Shown: one piece after another, positions 52,900-62,229 of the stretch
Position numbering within the stretch: position 1 is the stretch's first letter
Layout: each line of letters begins with the position of its first letter
Assembly (NCBI GenBank): GCA_002499445.1
Contig: DALS01000060.1
Coordinates: 43,869 to 107,868, forward strand
Direction of reading: 5' to 3'
DNA length: 64,000 nucleotides
Source of the DNA: Methanosarcina sp. UBA293
GTDB lineage: Archaea > Halobacteriota > Methanosarcinia > Methanosarcinales > Methanosarcinaceae
Made by a program: the position numbers and the translations under genes
The notes under the pieces: model-generated
Databases searched by the model: none
The model's input: only the letters and a program-made list of their open reading frames with translations
What the model was told of the DNA's origin: nothing

Positions 52900-53744
52900 T
52901 AAAGATGCTCAAAGTACGTAATATCCATTTCAATTACGGCTCCACCCCGGTTCTCAGAGACATTTCTTTTGATGTCGATGAAGGGACTCTCTGTGGGCTG
53001 TTCGGGCCAAACGGCTCGGGAAAGACTACGCTGTTCAAGTGCTGTCTGAAGTTCTTAAAGGCTCACAAAGGGTCAGTAAGAATGAATAGTACGGATGTAT
53101 CGGGTCTTAGAATCGAGGACATGGCAAAACTGGTCTCTTACGTTCCACAGGAGCATAAACCACCGTTTCCATATCTGGTTCGTGAAATTGTTCTGATGGG
53201 GAGAACACCCCATCTCGGAGGATTCTTCGGGGTCAGCCGGAAGGACAAGAAGATTGCTCTCGATGCACTTGAGATGGTCGGTATCTCGGAACTTGCCGAC
53301 CGCTCTTACAACCAGCTTTCTGGAGGGCAGCGGCAGTTGGTGTTGATGGCACGGGCTATAGCCCAGGAGACACCGCTCATTTTCCTTGATGAACCCACGT
53401 CGGCGCTCGATTTTTCTAACCAGATCAAGATATGGAAGGTCATGCAGACGATTGTCGAGGATGGGGTGACCATTCTTGCTTGCAGCCATGATCCTAACCA
53501 TGTTGCCTGGTTCTGCGACAAGGTTGTGGTTATGAACGAAAACGGCATTGCTGCTGAAGGCCAACCCTCAGATGTCATCTCAGAGAAGACGCTCGGAAAG
53601 ATCTATGCAGATATCTGTTCGGTCAGGACTGTGGATGGCGTCAGGATGGTCATGCCCAAGTGGGTAATAGAAAAAAACTATGGATACATTGGCAATTCAG
53701 TACCTGAAGCCGGAACGGTAGCTGGGGATGGTGGAAACCTATGA
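52896..53744 (+). CDS. FecE/BtuD-type ABC transporter ATPase
   Basis: The ATPase subunit paired with the preceding permease. Walker A GPNGSGKTTLFKC (~36), Q-loop YVPQEH, signature QLSGGQRQLVLMARAI (~140), Walker B PLIFLDEPTSALD, and H-loop ACSHDPNHV are intact. GTG at 52896 overlaps the permease stop (GTGA); ATG 52905 is an alternative start. The C-terminal ~35 residues (KNYGYIGNSVPEAGTVAGDG) are an extension. The stop overlaps the methyltransferase ATG (ATGA). Confidence 0.93.
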   Translation: MIKMLKVRNIHFNYGSTPVLRDISFDVDEGTLCGLFGPNGSGKTTLFKCCLKFLKAHKGSVRMNSTDVSGLRIEDMAKLVSYVPQEHKPPFPYLVREIVLMGRTPHLGGFFGVSRKDKKIALDALEMVGISELADRSYNQLSGGQRQLVLMARAIAQETPLIFLDEPTSALDFSNQIKIWKVMQTIVEDGVTILACSHDPNHVAWFCDKVVVMNENGIAAEGQPSDVISEKTLGKIYADICSVRTVDGVRMVMPKWVIEKNYGYIGNSVPEAGTVAGDGGNL

Positions 53745-54589
53745 CTGATGGTGTGGGAATTGACTGGAATGAGGTTTGGAAAGAGTGCTATGAGGAGAAT
53801 ATGCAATGCCGCAACCGTCGTGAATGTGCTTCGATCTGGGAATCACGGGAAAAAGCACGTGACTTCCTGAATCAGTCCCGGGAAAATTCACACAGGATTC
53901 GCCATGTAATCAGCAGCCTTCCAGTTGAGCCCGGATCCCGGATTCTTGATATCGGAGCCGGACCAGGTACCCTGGCGATTCCGCTAGCAGGGATTGCTGC
54001 TCACGTAACCGCCGTAGAACCAGCTGCTGGAATGGCAGAGATGATGGCTGAGTATGCTGAAGAAAAGGGAGTATCGAACCTTAAAATAGTAGGGAAACGC
54101 TGGGAAGAGATCGATCCTGCTACTGACCTTGATGGGAAGTATGACATTGTTGTTGCGTCTTATTCTCTCGGGATGCCGGATATCAGGACAGCAATAGAGA
54201 TGATGTGTAAGGCATCTTCGAAATGGGTTTATCTTTTCTGGTTTGCCGGTACAACGAGCTGGGAACAGGCAATGGTCGACCTCTGGCCGAAGCTTCATGG
54301 AAAGGAGTACAATAGGGGGCCGAAGGCAGATATCCTCTTCAACGTCCTCTATTCTATGGGGATTTTTCCCAACATCGAGACCTCAAAAATGGAACAAGTC
54401 CGCAAGTTCCCAGATCTTGAAGCCGCCTTGGACGAGTTCCGAGAGGAGTACCAGATAACATCCCTGGAACAGGAAGAGCTCCTCAGAAAGTACCTCACCA
54501 CGATCTTCTCACAGAACGGAAACTGCTTCCAGCACTCAGGAATGACGACTCGGATAAAGCTCTGGTGGGAGGTGGATGGATGCCAGTGA
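53741..54589 (+). CDS. SAM-dependent methyltransferase in the transporter operon
   Basis: A 282-residue class I methyltransferase. The SAM-binding motif I is ILDIGAGPGTLAIPLAG (~66), with VTAVEPAAGMAEMM as the acidic strand-2 motif and YDIVVASYSLGMPD as motif IV. N- and C-terminal helical parts probably bind the substrate. Starts on ATGA shared with the ATPase and ends inside the start of the binding-protein gene. Being locked within an importer operon, it may modify the imported ligand or a metallophore; the substrate is unknown. Confidence 0.85.
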   Translation: MTDGVGIDWNEVWKECYEENMQCRNRRECASIWESREKARDFLNQSRENSHRIRHVISSLPVEPGSRILDIGAGPGTLAIPLAGIAAHVTAVEPAAGMAEMMAEYAEEKGVSNLKIVGKRWEEIDPATDLDGKYDIVVASYSLGMPDIRTAIEMMCKASSKWVYLFWFAGTTSWEQAMVDLWPKLHGKEYNRGPKADILFNVLYSMGIFPNIETSKMEQVRKFPDLEAALDEFREEYQITSLEQEELLRKYLTTIFSQNGNCFQHSGMTTRIKLWWEVDGCQ

Positions 54590-55821
54590 GAGGAGTTTCC
54601 GGACGGATGATCTTCATCCTGGCCCTGATGGTTTTGCTCGTGCTCTCCACAGGATGTACCGAGGTGGGGCAGTCCGGAGATGGAGCAGGTTCGGGCGCCG
54701 ATACCACAAAGTACCGGACGGTTGTCGACTCCCGTGGGGTGGCGGTACAGGTGCCGATGAAGATCGAACGAGTCGTCACCGTCTCCGACGGCCTCATCGA
54801 GAGCACGATGTTCGTCCTTGGCGAGGAGGAAAAGATCGTTGGGATCGGGTCATCCTGCCTCCAGAGGATTTTCAACTACACCTATCCGACCGTGGGCGGG
54901 GAAGCCTACGAGTACCGGGACGGCATGACCCCGGTGACTTACCTGAGCCCCCGACTCCGAGAACTCCCGCTAGTTGGGAAGTCGGGTGCAGGTATAAACT
55001 ACGAGACACTTGCCGGGCTCGACCCGGACGTGGTCATCCTCCGTGTTGGTTCGTGCACGCTCCGCTCGATGGAGGACGAAGGGGTTCAGAAGACGATTCA
55101 GACGATCGAGACTCTTGGGATTCCAGTCGTTGTGCTCAAGGGCCCCCCGTGCTTCGATGAACCGAACCTCTCGACAATCTCCGATGAGATCCAGATCTTG
55201 GGCACCGTTTTTGGGAAGGAGAAGAGGGCAGGCGAACTTGCTGATTATCTCGAATCCCAAACCAAGGTGGTCTTTGAGCGGACAAAGGATATTCCAGAGG
55301 CGGAAAAGCTGAATGTCCTCGTGTTCGGCGCATCTCCAACCGCTCGATCAGCTGGAGCTGTAGGCAGCGTGACTGGGATCGATAAGATTGAGTCGTACTT
55401 CATCGAGGAACTTATCCATGCGAAGAATGCCTACCGAAACACCGGGAGCCCTACTCTTTCGGCCGAACAACTTCTCGCCCTCGACCCTGACGTCATCGTG
55501 CTTGGCACGGCCAACGGCTACCATCCTCCCGAGGAACTCTACTCGGCACCTTACTACCAGAACGTCGGCGAACTCTCGGCCATCAAGAACCGACGCGTCT
55601 CCTCGTTCCCCTGGGAGCCATGTAACTGTGCCAAACGTCTCGAGTATCCGATCAACGTGATGGTGATTGCTAAGGCGGCATATCCCGAGTTGTTTGAAGA
55701 CATCGATCTCGGAGAGTGGCTCCTGGACTTCTACAAGAACGTTTACGGCGTAGACGACGACACTGCAAAAGCGCTGCGATCAGCGCAGTGGATGGACTGG
55801 TGCATGGAGGAAGGACAGTGA
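54580..55821 (+). CDS. BtuF/FepB-type substrate-binding lipoprotein
   Basis: A 413-residue exported binding protein for the importer. The signal peptide ends at LVLSTGC, a lipobox (~25). The solute-binding domain starts YRTVVDSRGVAVQVPMKIER, followed by GINYETLAGLDPDVVILRVG and AEQLLALDPDVIVLGTANGY. A Cys-Asn-Cys in FPWEPCNCAKRLEYP is unusual and could contact a metal ligand. ATG 54580 follows GGGAGGTGG. This gene has the highest G+C and synonymous third-position C/G use of the window, unlike its Methanosarcina neighbours. Confidence 0.9.
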   Translation: MPVRGVSGRMIFILALMVLLVLSTGCTEVGQSGDGAGSGADTTKYRTVVDSRGVAVQVPMKIERVVTVSDGLIESTMFVLGEEEKIVGIGSSCLQRIFNYTYPTVGGEAYEYRDGMTPVTYLSPRLRELPLVGKSGAGINYETLAGLDPDVVILRVGSCTLRSMEDEGVQKTIQTIETLGIPVVVLKGPPCFDEPNLSTISDEIQILGTVFGKEKRAGELADYLESQTKVVFERTKDIPEAEKLNVLVFGASPTARSAGAVGSVTGIDKIESYFIEELIHAKNAYRNTGSPTLSAEQLLALDPDVIVLGTANGYHPPEELYSAPYYQNVGELSAIKNRRVSSFPWEPCNCAKRLEYPINVMVIAKAAYPELFEDIDLGEWLLDFYKNVYGVDDDTAKALRSAQWMDWCMEEGQ

Positions 55822-56719
55822 AACTGACCCATATCCTGACACTTGCCAAATGGCCTTTACGGCACTGCTACTGGTGGGGCTGCATGTTGCCGGTTGCAGT
55901 GACGGAGAATCTGAACTGGTAGATGCAGCGCCGCCGGAGGATAACTACCGGATGGTTGTCGACGCCTATGCGCCTGTAATATATGGGAATGCAAATGGTG
56001 ACAACCGCATAGATCATCTGGATGTTGACTATGTGAAGGGCGTAATAGAAGGAATAAACGAGCTTACTGAACTGTCAGATGCGAATTACGATGGAAAAAT
56101 TGATGAAGCCGATATCCTTCAAATAAAATGGATCATCAGTGGCACTCAAACGGAATTAACGCTACAGGATATGGATGGCAGACCGGTGACACGATCCCGC
56201 AACCAGTAGAGAGAGCACTGAGGATCGGTCGCGGTTTTATTGAAGAAACCATGCTTGTTCTTGGAGTTGAAGATAAATTAGTTGGATCCGCAGGACTTTC
56301 TAATTCATCAACTGCACGGTACTTGATCCCAGAACTCAACAAACTCCCTGACGTAGGATCTATTACAACGGGCATAAATTATGAAACAGTAGCAACAGTA
56401 GACCCTGATCTTGTAATTGTTAGAAAGAGTGTGTACTTCCAGGATCAGGGTGACAAAGCGGTAGAGACCATAGAATCACTGGATATACCTGTCATAGTTC
56501 TAAGAGATCCAGATCACTTTCACATATCAGATATCACCACAATCTATCAGGAGATAGGACTTCTGGGCAGGATATTCAACCAGACCGAATCTGCATAAAA
56601 GTTGATCGACGAGATGGATATAGGCGTTACATCAATTACAGAACAAACCAAGAATATTAAAGAAGAAGAATCTGAAGGAGTTATAAAAATTGGCCTGGTT
56701 GATAATTACGGGTTCTAAT
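55818..56719 (+). pseudogene. decayed dockerin-containing binding lipoprotein
   Basis: GTG at 55818 overlaps the previous stop (GTGA) and reads VKLTHILTLA; the frame then shifts by one at an AAA run (~55848) to MAFTALLLVGLHVAGCSDGE, a signal peptide with lipobox. Next comes a dockerin-type double EF-hand (GNANGDNRIDHLDVDYVKGV and DANYDGKIDEADILQIKWII), then DMDGRPVT. Two extra bases (ACAC for AC, ~56186) shift the frame to IPQPVERALRIGRGFIEETM, a BtuF-type binding domain. TAA at 56596-56598 then interrupts ESA-KLIDEMD, and the frame ends after NYGF at 56717-56719. At least three lesions, so inactive. Confidence 0.85.
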
Positions 56720-57111
56720 GTACACTGTCGAAGGGCAAAGGCACCAATACCACTGAGTAACCAGCGACATCTCGGGAGTCTCCGACGTGTAGATAATGGA
56801 ACGGCCAAGCTCCAGATCATAAAATCGTCCTGGCTTCTCTCATTCGACCCGGTGATCTGGGTCCTATTTTTTAGGTGTCACGCTGAAAGGTGTCATGGTC
56901 GTGCTCTTCCAGCACACCGTGACTAGGCTCGCCAACAGATATCCACGACCTCCATGGAGGTGGGCACGGCATTGCTCGGTCTTGACGATTTTTAGTCCGT
57001 TTGAGCGAAGCAAAAAGGATAGCACATCGTCGAGCCGCAACTCGACTAGCGTAACTAGGGGTTCTGAACTCGGGTATCTTTTAAATATCGAGGGCTATAT
57101 GTAATATTAAG
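56720..57111. other. 392-bp intergenic region, remnant of the transferred block
   Basis: No gene. It is relatively G+C-rich until about 57050, then returns to the native composition. CCACGACCTCCATGGAGGTGGGC (56942-56965) contains the palindrome CCTCCATGGAGG. TATCTTTTAAATATCG near 57076-57091 is the TATA candidate of the RIO2 gene. Confidence 0.45.
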
Positions 57112-58260
57112 ATGATAGACGAAGCGCTGAGGGTATTTAATGAGCTAGACTCAAGGGATTTCAGGATCCTGACTGGCATTGAAACCGGAATGAAGTATTT
57201 TGAATGGGTACCAATTGAAGAAATAAATAAATACACAAGGATACCTTTTGAAAAGCTGGAATACAAGCTAAAAAAACTTGTCCGGAATAAGCTTGTGGTC
57301 AGGACTACCCAACCTTACGAAGGTTTCCAGATTTACTTCGAAGCATACGATGCCCTTGCCCTTAATGCCTTTGTCAAGCGAAAGAGTATCAGTGCTATAG
57401 GGGACGAAATTGGGGTAGGAAAAGAATCGGTTATTTATGAAGCGATCCTGCCGCCTGAGCTTGCAATTGGGGAACCTGTTCCGGTCGTTATCAAGTTTCA
57501 CAGGGAAGGAAGGACCAGCTTCAAGCAAATAAAGCGAGTACGTGATCATCTGGGAGATAGAGAACATTTCTCCTGGATTTATGCAGCCCGGCTTGCCGCC
57601 CAGCGAGAATACGGGATTATGACTACCTTATATCCAGAAGTCTCAATGCCGAAGCCCTTTGACCATAACAGGCATGCAATAGTTATGGAACTTGCAAAAG
57701 GCAGCCTTCTCTCAAAGACAAGACTTCTTGATCCTCAATGGTATCTAGATGAAATTCTCAAGCAGATTAAAATTACCTATTCGCTGGGAGTTATCCACGC
57801 CGATTTAAGCGAGTATAATGTTTTTGTTTCCGAAGAAGGAGTCCAGCTAATTGACTGGCCCCAGTATATCACTCCTGAACATCCTCATGCTGACGAAATT
57901 CTCGAAAGGGACGTTTCGAATATACTGACTCATTTCTTCCGGAAATATGGAATTAAACGAGAGCTTGATGAAACAATCCGTGAAATTAAGAGTCAGGCAG
58001 GCAAAAACGCAGAAGATAGAAACGAAGGTGGAGAAAGCAGGAGCGGAAAGGGTACTGTAGAAGAACTGGATCTTGAAGAAACCCCAGAAGAAGGCTTTGA
58101 AGGGGATGTTTTTCAGGAAGAAGATTTTGAGGCTCAAGATTTTGAAGCCGAAGAATTTGAAGCTGAGGATTTCGGGGCTGAAAAAATTAATATAGAAGAT
58201 CTCGATGCACGGGATTTCAAGAAAGCTGCCTCGAAAAAAGACGCCTCAGGCAAAGGTTGA
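57112..58260 (+). CDS. rio2: RIO-type serine/threonine kinase Rio2
   Basis: An archaeal Rio2 kinase/ATPase, involved in small-subunit ribosome maturation. Residues 1-85 form the Rio2 winged helix (FNELDSRDFRILTGIETGMK, IPFEKLEYKLKKLVRNKLV). The kinase domain has the P-loop IGVGKESVIYEA, the catalytic Lys in VVIKFHREGR, the catalytic loop VIHADLSEYNVFV and the metal-binding LIDWPQ. Beyond ~300, the usual end, is an acidic tail of five-residue steps (DFEAQ, DFEAE, EFEAE, DFGAE) ending in Lys-rich sequence. ATG 57112; no strong ribosome site, with a TATA box only about 30 bp upstream, so nearly leaderless. Confidence 0.95.
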   Translation: MIDEALRVFNELDSRDFRILTGIETGMKYFEWVPIEEINKYTRIPFEKLEYKLKKLVRNKLVVRTTQPYEGFQIYFEAYDALALNAFVKRKSISAIGDEIGVGKESVIYEAILPPELAIGEPVPVVIKFHREGRTSFKQIKRVRDHLGDREHFSWIYAARLAAQREYGIMTTLYPEVSMPKPFDHNRHAIVMELAKGSLLSKTRLLDPQWYLDEILKQIKITYSLGVIHADLSEYNVFVSEEGVQLIDWPQYITPEHPHADEILERDVSNILTHFFRKYGIKRELDETIREIKSQAGKNAEDRNEGGESRSGKGTVEELDLEETPEEGFEGDVFQEEDFEAQDFEAEEFEAEDFGAEKINIEDLDARDFKKAASKKDASGKG

Positions 58261-58549
58261 GCTCAATCTATCCACCGCCTGAATAATTGAAAGCAGAATT
58301 AAGATCTTATAATCGTCACTAACAACTAGAGGATGTCCCTTTTTAATCCATTTACATTCTTATAATTCTTAAAGTTGATTTACCTTTTTCAGGAGCCTTG
58401 GGCTTAAACAGACTATTTTCATGATCAGAAATTGGTTGATTAATAGGTTGGTTATTCAAAGTTTGATACAGGAAATGGAATTTTGAGTTTTGGTTGACTC
58501 AATAAAATGAGTGGAGTTAAATATATATTCTATAAAAAATAAAATATAG

Positions 58550-60538
58550 ATGCTCATGCAAAAAAGGATTATCTATGGAATCGATATTGCTCGGGGCTCT
58601 CCAAGGGCAAGGGAACTTCCCAGATATTCGCTTGCTATCTTTAAGGATGGTGAAGTTTCTCATCAAAGCATGCTCCGTCGCCAGAAGATCTTTAACATGA
58701 TCCAGAGGGAAAGACCTGAAATAATAGCTGTTGACAATATTTTCGAGCTTGCGACTGACAGAAGCGAGCTCCTTTCTCTTATGGAACGCCTGCCTGAGAG
58801 CGTTAAACTCGTCCAGGTTACAGGTGGGCTGCATCCCGAACCGCTTATAAGGCTTGCACGAAAACACGGGCTTTCTTTTGACCCTGAAAACCCTAATGAA
58901 GAAGCGGAAGTATGTGCTCGCCTTGCAGATATGGGAGTTGGATATGAGGTTTCCCTCTTTGAAGATATTACAAAGATCAAAGTCAGTAGAGCCCGTTCTC
59001 TGGGGAGGGGAGGTTGGAGCCAGAACCGGTACCGCAGAAAGGTACACGGAGCTGTGCTTCAAAGGAGTAGGGAGATTGAGAATGCCCTCAAAAATCTTTC
59101 TCGGGAGAAAGGCATCAGGTTCGAAACCGTAAATGTAAAAGGTTTCGGTGGCTATGTCAGATCTGAATTCACTGTGTATGCAAAACGCGGAGAGATACCA
59201 ATACATCCAATGGCAAGCAATGATGCTCAGGTAAGTGTAAGAAGTGTTGAACGCGATAAAATCCGATACGTTCCCATTAAACCGAAAAACCCCAGACGTA
59301 AATTTACAATTGTCGGAATCGACCCTGGAACAACCGTGGGAATAGCAATCCTTTCTCTTGATGGAGACCTTCTTTACTTGAAAAGCTTCAGAGGAATAGC
59401 TCCTGACGAAGTGGTCAAACTTATCGCAGAATACGGAAAACCTGCGGTTATCGCCAGTGATGTAACACCAATGCCGGGATCGGTTGAAAAAATAAGGCGA
59501 AGTTTCAATGCAGTCCCTGCAAGTCCTGGGATTGAGGTTTCTGCCGAGGAAAAAATTGCGCTTGGAAAACCTTTCGGCTACTCCAATGACCATGAGAGAG
59601 ATGCACTGACTGCGGCTCTTCTCACCTACAGGAATTACAAGAACGTTTTTTCCCGGATTGAAAAGAAAGCTCCGCAGAACGCAGACCTCGAGCTGATAAA
59701 GTTTCACGTAATCCGTGGAGTTTCGATAGAAGCTGCAATTGAAAAAGCTCGGACATCAGGCGAGCCTGAAAAACCAAAGCCAAAAGAGCATGCTGAAAAG
59801 CCTGAAGACAAAGCAGTCGATGAATCCCTTTTGAAATTGAGGGAAACTGTCCAGAGGCAGAGCGAGCAGATTCAGAATCTTCATGAATACCTTGATGAAT
59901 TAAAGGAAGAACTGGTTGCAAAAGACAGGAGAATCTCAAAACTCGAATCAAGGCTAAGCAGCTTCAAAAAGGAAGCTTACAGCGAAGTCAGGAAGTCAAA
60001 AGAAGTCCAGATAAGGGACGAGACCATTGCGAACCTGAAAAAAGAGCTCAGCCGGAAAAGCAAAACTGTAAAGGATCTGCGGCGCAGAAGCAATAAATTA
60101 CGTAAAATCCAGAAAATGGAAATCCGTGGCGAAGGTACAGCTGTCAAGGTTATTGCCGCTTTTACAAAGGAGTCCATTGCTGAAACAAAAGAAAAATACG
60201 GGCTTAAAGAGGGCGATGTAGTTTTCCTGGAAATCCCAAGCGGAGGCGGGGCTGCAACAGCTCAGATCCTTGTAGACGCCGGAATTCGTGCCGTAATCAT
60301 CCCTGAGGATATCTCACACGCAGCTGAGGAAACCTTTTTTAAGGGAGATGTAGCGGTCTTAAAGGATATTCCTCTCGAAAGGGCTGAAGACTTTGCAATG
60401 GCAGAACCTGAAACTCTCAAAGTCGCAATCGAAGCCTGGGAAAAAGAAGCCGATATAAAACGCCACAAAGCTAAACAGGACGAACTACAAAACCTTTTTG
60501 AAGAATATAAAAGTGAGAGACGCAGGGGTTTGGTTTAA
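58550..60538 (+). CDS. DUF460 (COG2433) family RNase H-like/coiled-coil protein
   Basis: A 662-residue archaeal protein. Residues 1-230 hold a first nuclease-like domain (YGIDIARGSPRARELPRYSL). Residues ~247-365 are a RuvC/RNase H-like domain: TIVGIDPGTTVGIAILSLDG with the first Asp, VIASDVTPMPGSV, and NDHERDALTAALLTYR with the last Asp. Residues ~440-530 are a coiled coil (LRETVQRQSEQIQNLHEYLD onward), and ~540-640 a small alpha/beta domain. Acidic residues of the RuvC-like fold are kept, so nuclease activity is plausible; function unproven. ATG 58550 or 58556. A 396-codon antisense frame is an artefact. Confidence 0.88.
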   Translation: MLMQKRIIYGIDIARGSPRARELPRYSLAIFKDGEVSHQSMLRRQKIFNMIQRERPEIIAVDNIFELATDRSELLSLMERLPESVKLVQVTGGLHPEPLIRLARKHGLSFDPENPNEEAEVCARLADMGVGYEVSLFEDITKIKVSRARSLGRGGWSQNRYRRKVHGAVLQRSREIENALKNLSREKGIRFETVNVKGFGGYVRSEFTVYAKRGEIPIHPMASNDAQVSVRSVERDKIRYVPIKPKNPRRKFTIVGIDPGTTVGIAILSLDGDLLYLKSFRGIAPDEVVKLIAEYGKPAVIASDVTPMPGSVEKIRRSFNAVPASPGIEVSAEEKIALGKPFGYSNDHERDALTAALLTYRNYKNVFSRIEKKAPQNADLELIKFHVIRGVSIEAAIEKARTSGEPEKPKPKEHAEKPEDKAVDESLLKLRETVQRQSEQIQNLHEYLDELKEELVAKDRRISKLESRLSSFKKEAYSEVRKSKEVQIRDETIANLKKELSRKSKTVKDLRRRSNKLRKIQKMEIRGEGTAVKVIAAFTKESIAETKEKYGLKEGDVVFLEIPSGGGAATAQILVDAGIRAVIIPEDISHAAEETFFKGDVAVLKDIPLERAEDFAMAEPETLKVAIEAWEKEADIKRHKAKQDELQNLFEEYKSERRRGLV

Positions 60539-60541
60539 GAG

Positions 60542-60589
60542 CGCCATTTTTAAATTACGCCATTTTTAAATTACGCCATTTTTAAATTT
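60542..60589. repeat. three 16-bp tandem repeats after the DUF460 gene
   Basis: CGCCATTTTTAAATTA occurs three times (60542-60557, 60558-60573, 60574-60589; last base T in the third), starting four bases after the stop. Each unit contains an oligo-T run, which may act as a multiple transcription stop. Confidence 0.8.
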
Positions 60590-60690
60590 CATGTCTCTCC
60601 TCTGTCGCCGTTTTTTGATTAAATTTTGAAAAAGTTTGCAGAACTCGGGAAGCATCTCATTTTTAAGCAATAAGTTCCATCTGAATCAAT

Positions 60691-61452
60691 ATGCCAGGTC
60701 CCATAATAGAGCCCACTAAAAAAACTGCAAGTGCCCCAATTAAAGAACATTTCCAGCTCAAGGAAACCATAGTTATGATTGCGGCTGACGACCAGTCTCA
60801 CATTGAAGCTGCAAAAGAAGCTATCCGCATCCACAGAGCAGCTCTTGAGACTTACATTCTTTCTGATCCTTATTTTCAGCTTACTCTCGAACCTTATGAG
60901 TGCCCGAAAGATGCGCCTGAGGTTATAAGGAGAATGATAAAAGCCGGAAATACAATGGGTATAGGCCCAATGAGCGCAGTTGCAGGCACAATTTCGGCCC
61001 TTGCAGTGGAAGCGATGGTTGAAGCAGGAGCCAGGTACGCTATTGTAGATAATGGTGGGGATATCGCACTCATAAATGACAGGCCTGTTGTGGTTGGGAT
61101 CTACGCAGGACAGTCCCCTATTAAAAATCTGGGCCTGGTTTTCGAGCCCAGAGATTCAATTACAGGCGTATGCACTTCAGCAGGGACGGTTGGCCCTTCA
61201 ATTAGTTTTGGAATGGCGGATGCAGCCTCAGTATTTTCAGATGACGTTTCCCTGGCGGATGCGGCTGCAACAGCTCTTGGAAACGAAGTAGGCATAGGAA
61301 AAGAATCTGTAGAAGCTTCCTTCAACGCCGTAAAGCAGATTCCAAGAATAAAAGGCGCACTCGTTATTCAGGGAGAATACATTGGCATGTGGGGACAGGT
61401 GCCAAGGATTACGAGGGCAGATGTTAAGTACGAATATATAACAAAAGCGTAA
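60691..61452 (+). CDS. UPF0280 family protein
   Basis: A 253-residue methanogen-typical protein of the UPF0280 (MJ1526-like, ApbE-fold) family. Visible signature parts: FQLKETIVMIAADDQSHIEA, then the Gly-rich GNTMGIGPMSAVAGTISALA (~92), VDNGGDIALINDRPVVVGIY, and TSAGTVGPSISFGMADAASV. Its relatedness to ApbE flavin transferases and its restriction largely to methanogens suggest a cofactor role, but the reaction is unknown. Start ATG with no clear ribosome site; 38 bp downstream of TTTTTAAGCAATAAG. It is convergent with the hydrolase gene, 20 bp apart. Confidence 0.9.
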   Translation: MPGPIIEPTKKTASAPIKEHFQLKETIVMIAADDQSHIEAAKEAIRIHRAALETYILSDPYFQLTLEPYECPKDAPEVIRRMIKAGNTMGIGPMSAVAGTISALAVEAMVEAGARYAIVDNGGDIALINDRPVVVGIYAGQSPIKNLGLVFEPRDSITGVCTSAGTVGPSISFGMADAASVFSDDVSLADAAATALGNEVGIGKESVEASFNAVKQIPRIKGALVIQGEYIGMWGQVPRITRADVKYEYITKA

Positions 61453-61472
61453 GCATTTCAGGCTAAAATATC

Positions 61473-62060
61473 TTACTTATATCTTTCTTCAAGTGCATCT
61501 TTTATTTCCTTGACTGTCATAGCTCCCGGAGTTCCTTTCATGCAATGAGGCGGCCATCCCCCGGATTTTATTTCCTCTGAATCTTCATTATGCTCGTCTT
61601 CAAGAAGCAGAATAACTTTTATGTCTTTTTCGGGAATATCGTCAACTATTCTTGCTCCACAAACTTCAAGTTCCTTTAAGGCTTCCTTTCCTCTTTCTTC
61701 GTCAAAAGGAGCTGTACATCCCTTTACTATATTTGTCTGGAAGTTCCTTTCAAGAAAGCCTAATGAATTATGATAGATACAAACCTCCTCAACAAGGCCT
61801 GCCATGAAGATTTCATCTATTCCTAGTTCTGCAATTTTAAGTTCGAGTTCGGGGTTGGTAAAGGCATTGTAGTGATCTTTAGGAAGCCTTAAAACACTTA
61901 CTGTTTCCTCACTTACCACTTTCTTTACGAGCGCAGCAATTCTGTTAACGATTGTCTTTCCCTGAGGAGCTACAAGTTTTCCGAAATATACTTCTCCTTC
62001 GTATTCATATTCCTCAAACACAAAATCGTTAATCATATCTATGATAACAAGAGCTTTCAA
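61473..62060 (-). CDS. isochorismatase-like hydrolase with rearranged segment order
   Basis: A 195-residue protein of the isochorismatase/nicotinamidase fold. TTG at 62060 (MKALVIIDMINDF) follows GGTGGAAC and gives the catalytic Asp. Lys (LPKDHYNAF) and the Cys nucleophile (GLVEEVCIYHNSLG) follow. The segment that normally lies between the Asp and the Lys, with the metal-site D-x-H and W-P-P-H-C-x-x-G-T, is missing there and stands at the C-terminus as ILLLEDEHNEDSEE ... GGWPPHCMKGTPGAM. All active-site parts are thus present in a permuted order. Substrate unknown. Confidence 0.8.
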   Translation of the reverse strand: MKALVIIDMINDFVFEEYEYEGEVYFGKLVAPQGKTIVNRIAALVKKVVSEETVSVLRLPKDHYNAFTNPELELKIAELGIDEIFMAGLVEEVCIYHNSLGFLERNFQTNIVKGCTAPFDEERGKEALKELEVCGARIVDDIPEKDIKVILLLEDEHNEDSEEIKSGGWPPHCMKGTPGAMTVKEIKDALEERYK

Positions 62061-62229
62061 AGTTCCACCAATCCTTTTCTCTTTTCTCTTACTTTTTTCC
62101 CTTTTTGAGTCTCCAGTCCTCATTTTATTTTATCGGTCCTGCATCTAATTTCTTGCATGGATAAGCACAGCCATGTTCCTGAATTTAATACTTTTTAATA
62201 CTTTTTAACCCTCATCTTTTTTGTCCTTC

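Noticed and set aside
58517..59707. A 396-codon open frame antisense to the DUF460 gene
   Set aside because: It lies wholly within a well-supported gene, is rich in Cys, Phe and Ser as expected for the complement of a coding strand, and has no ribosome site or recognisable domain.
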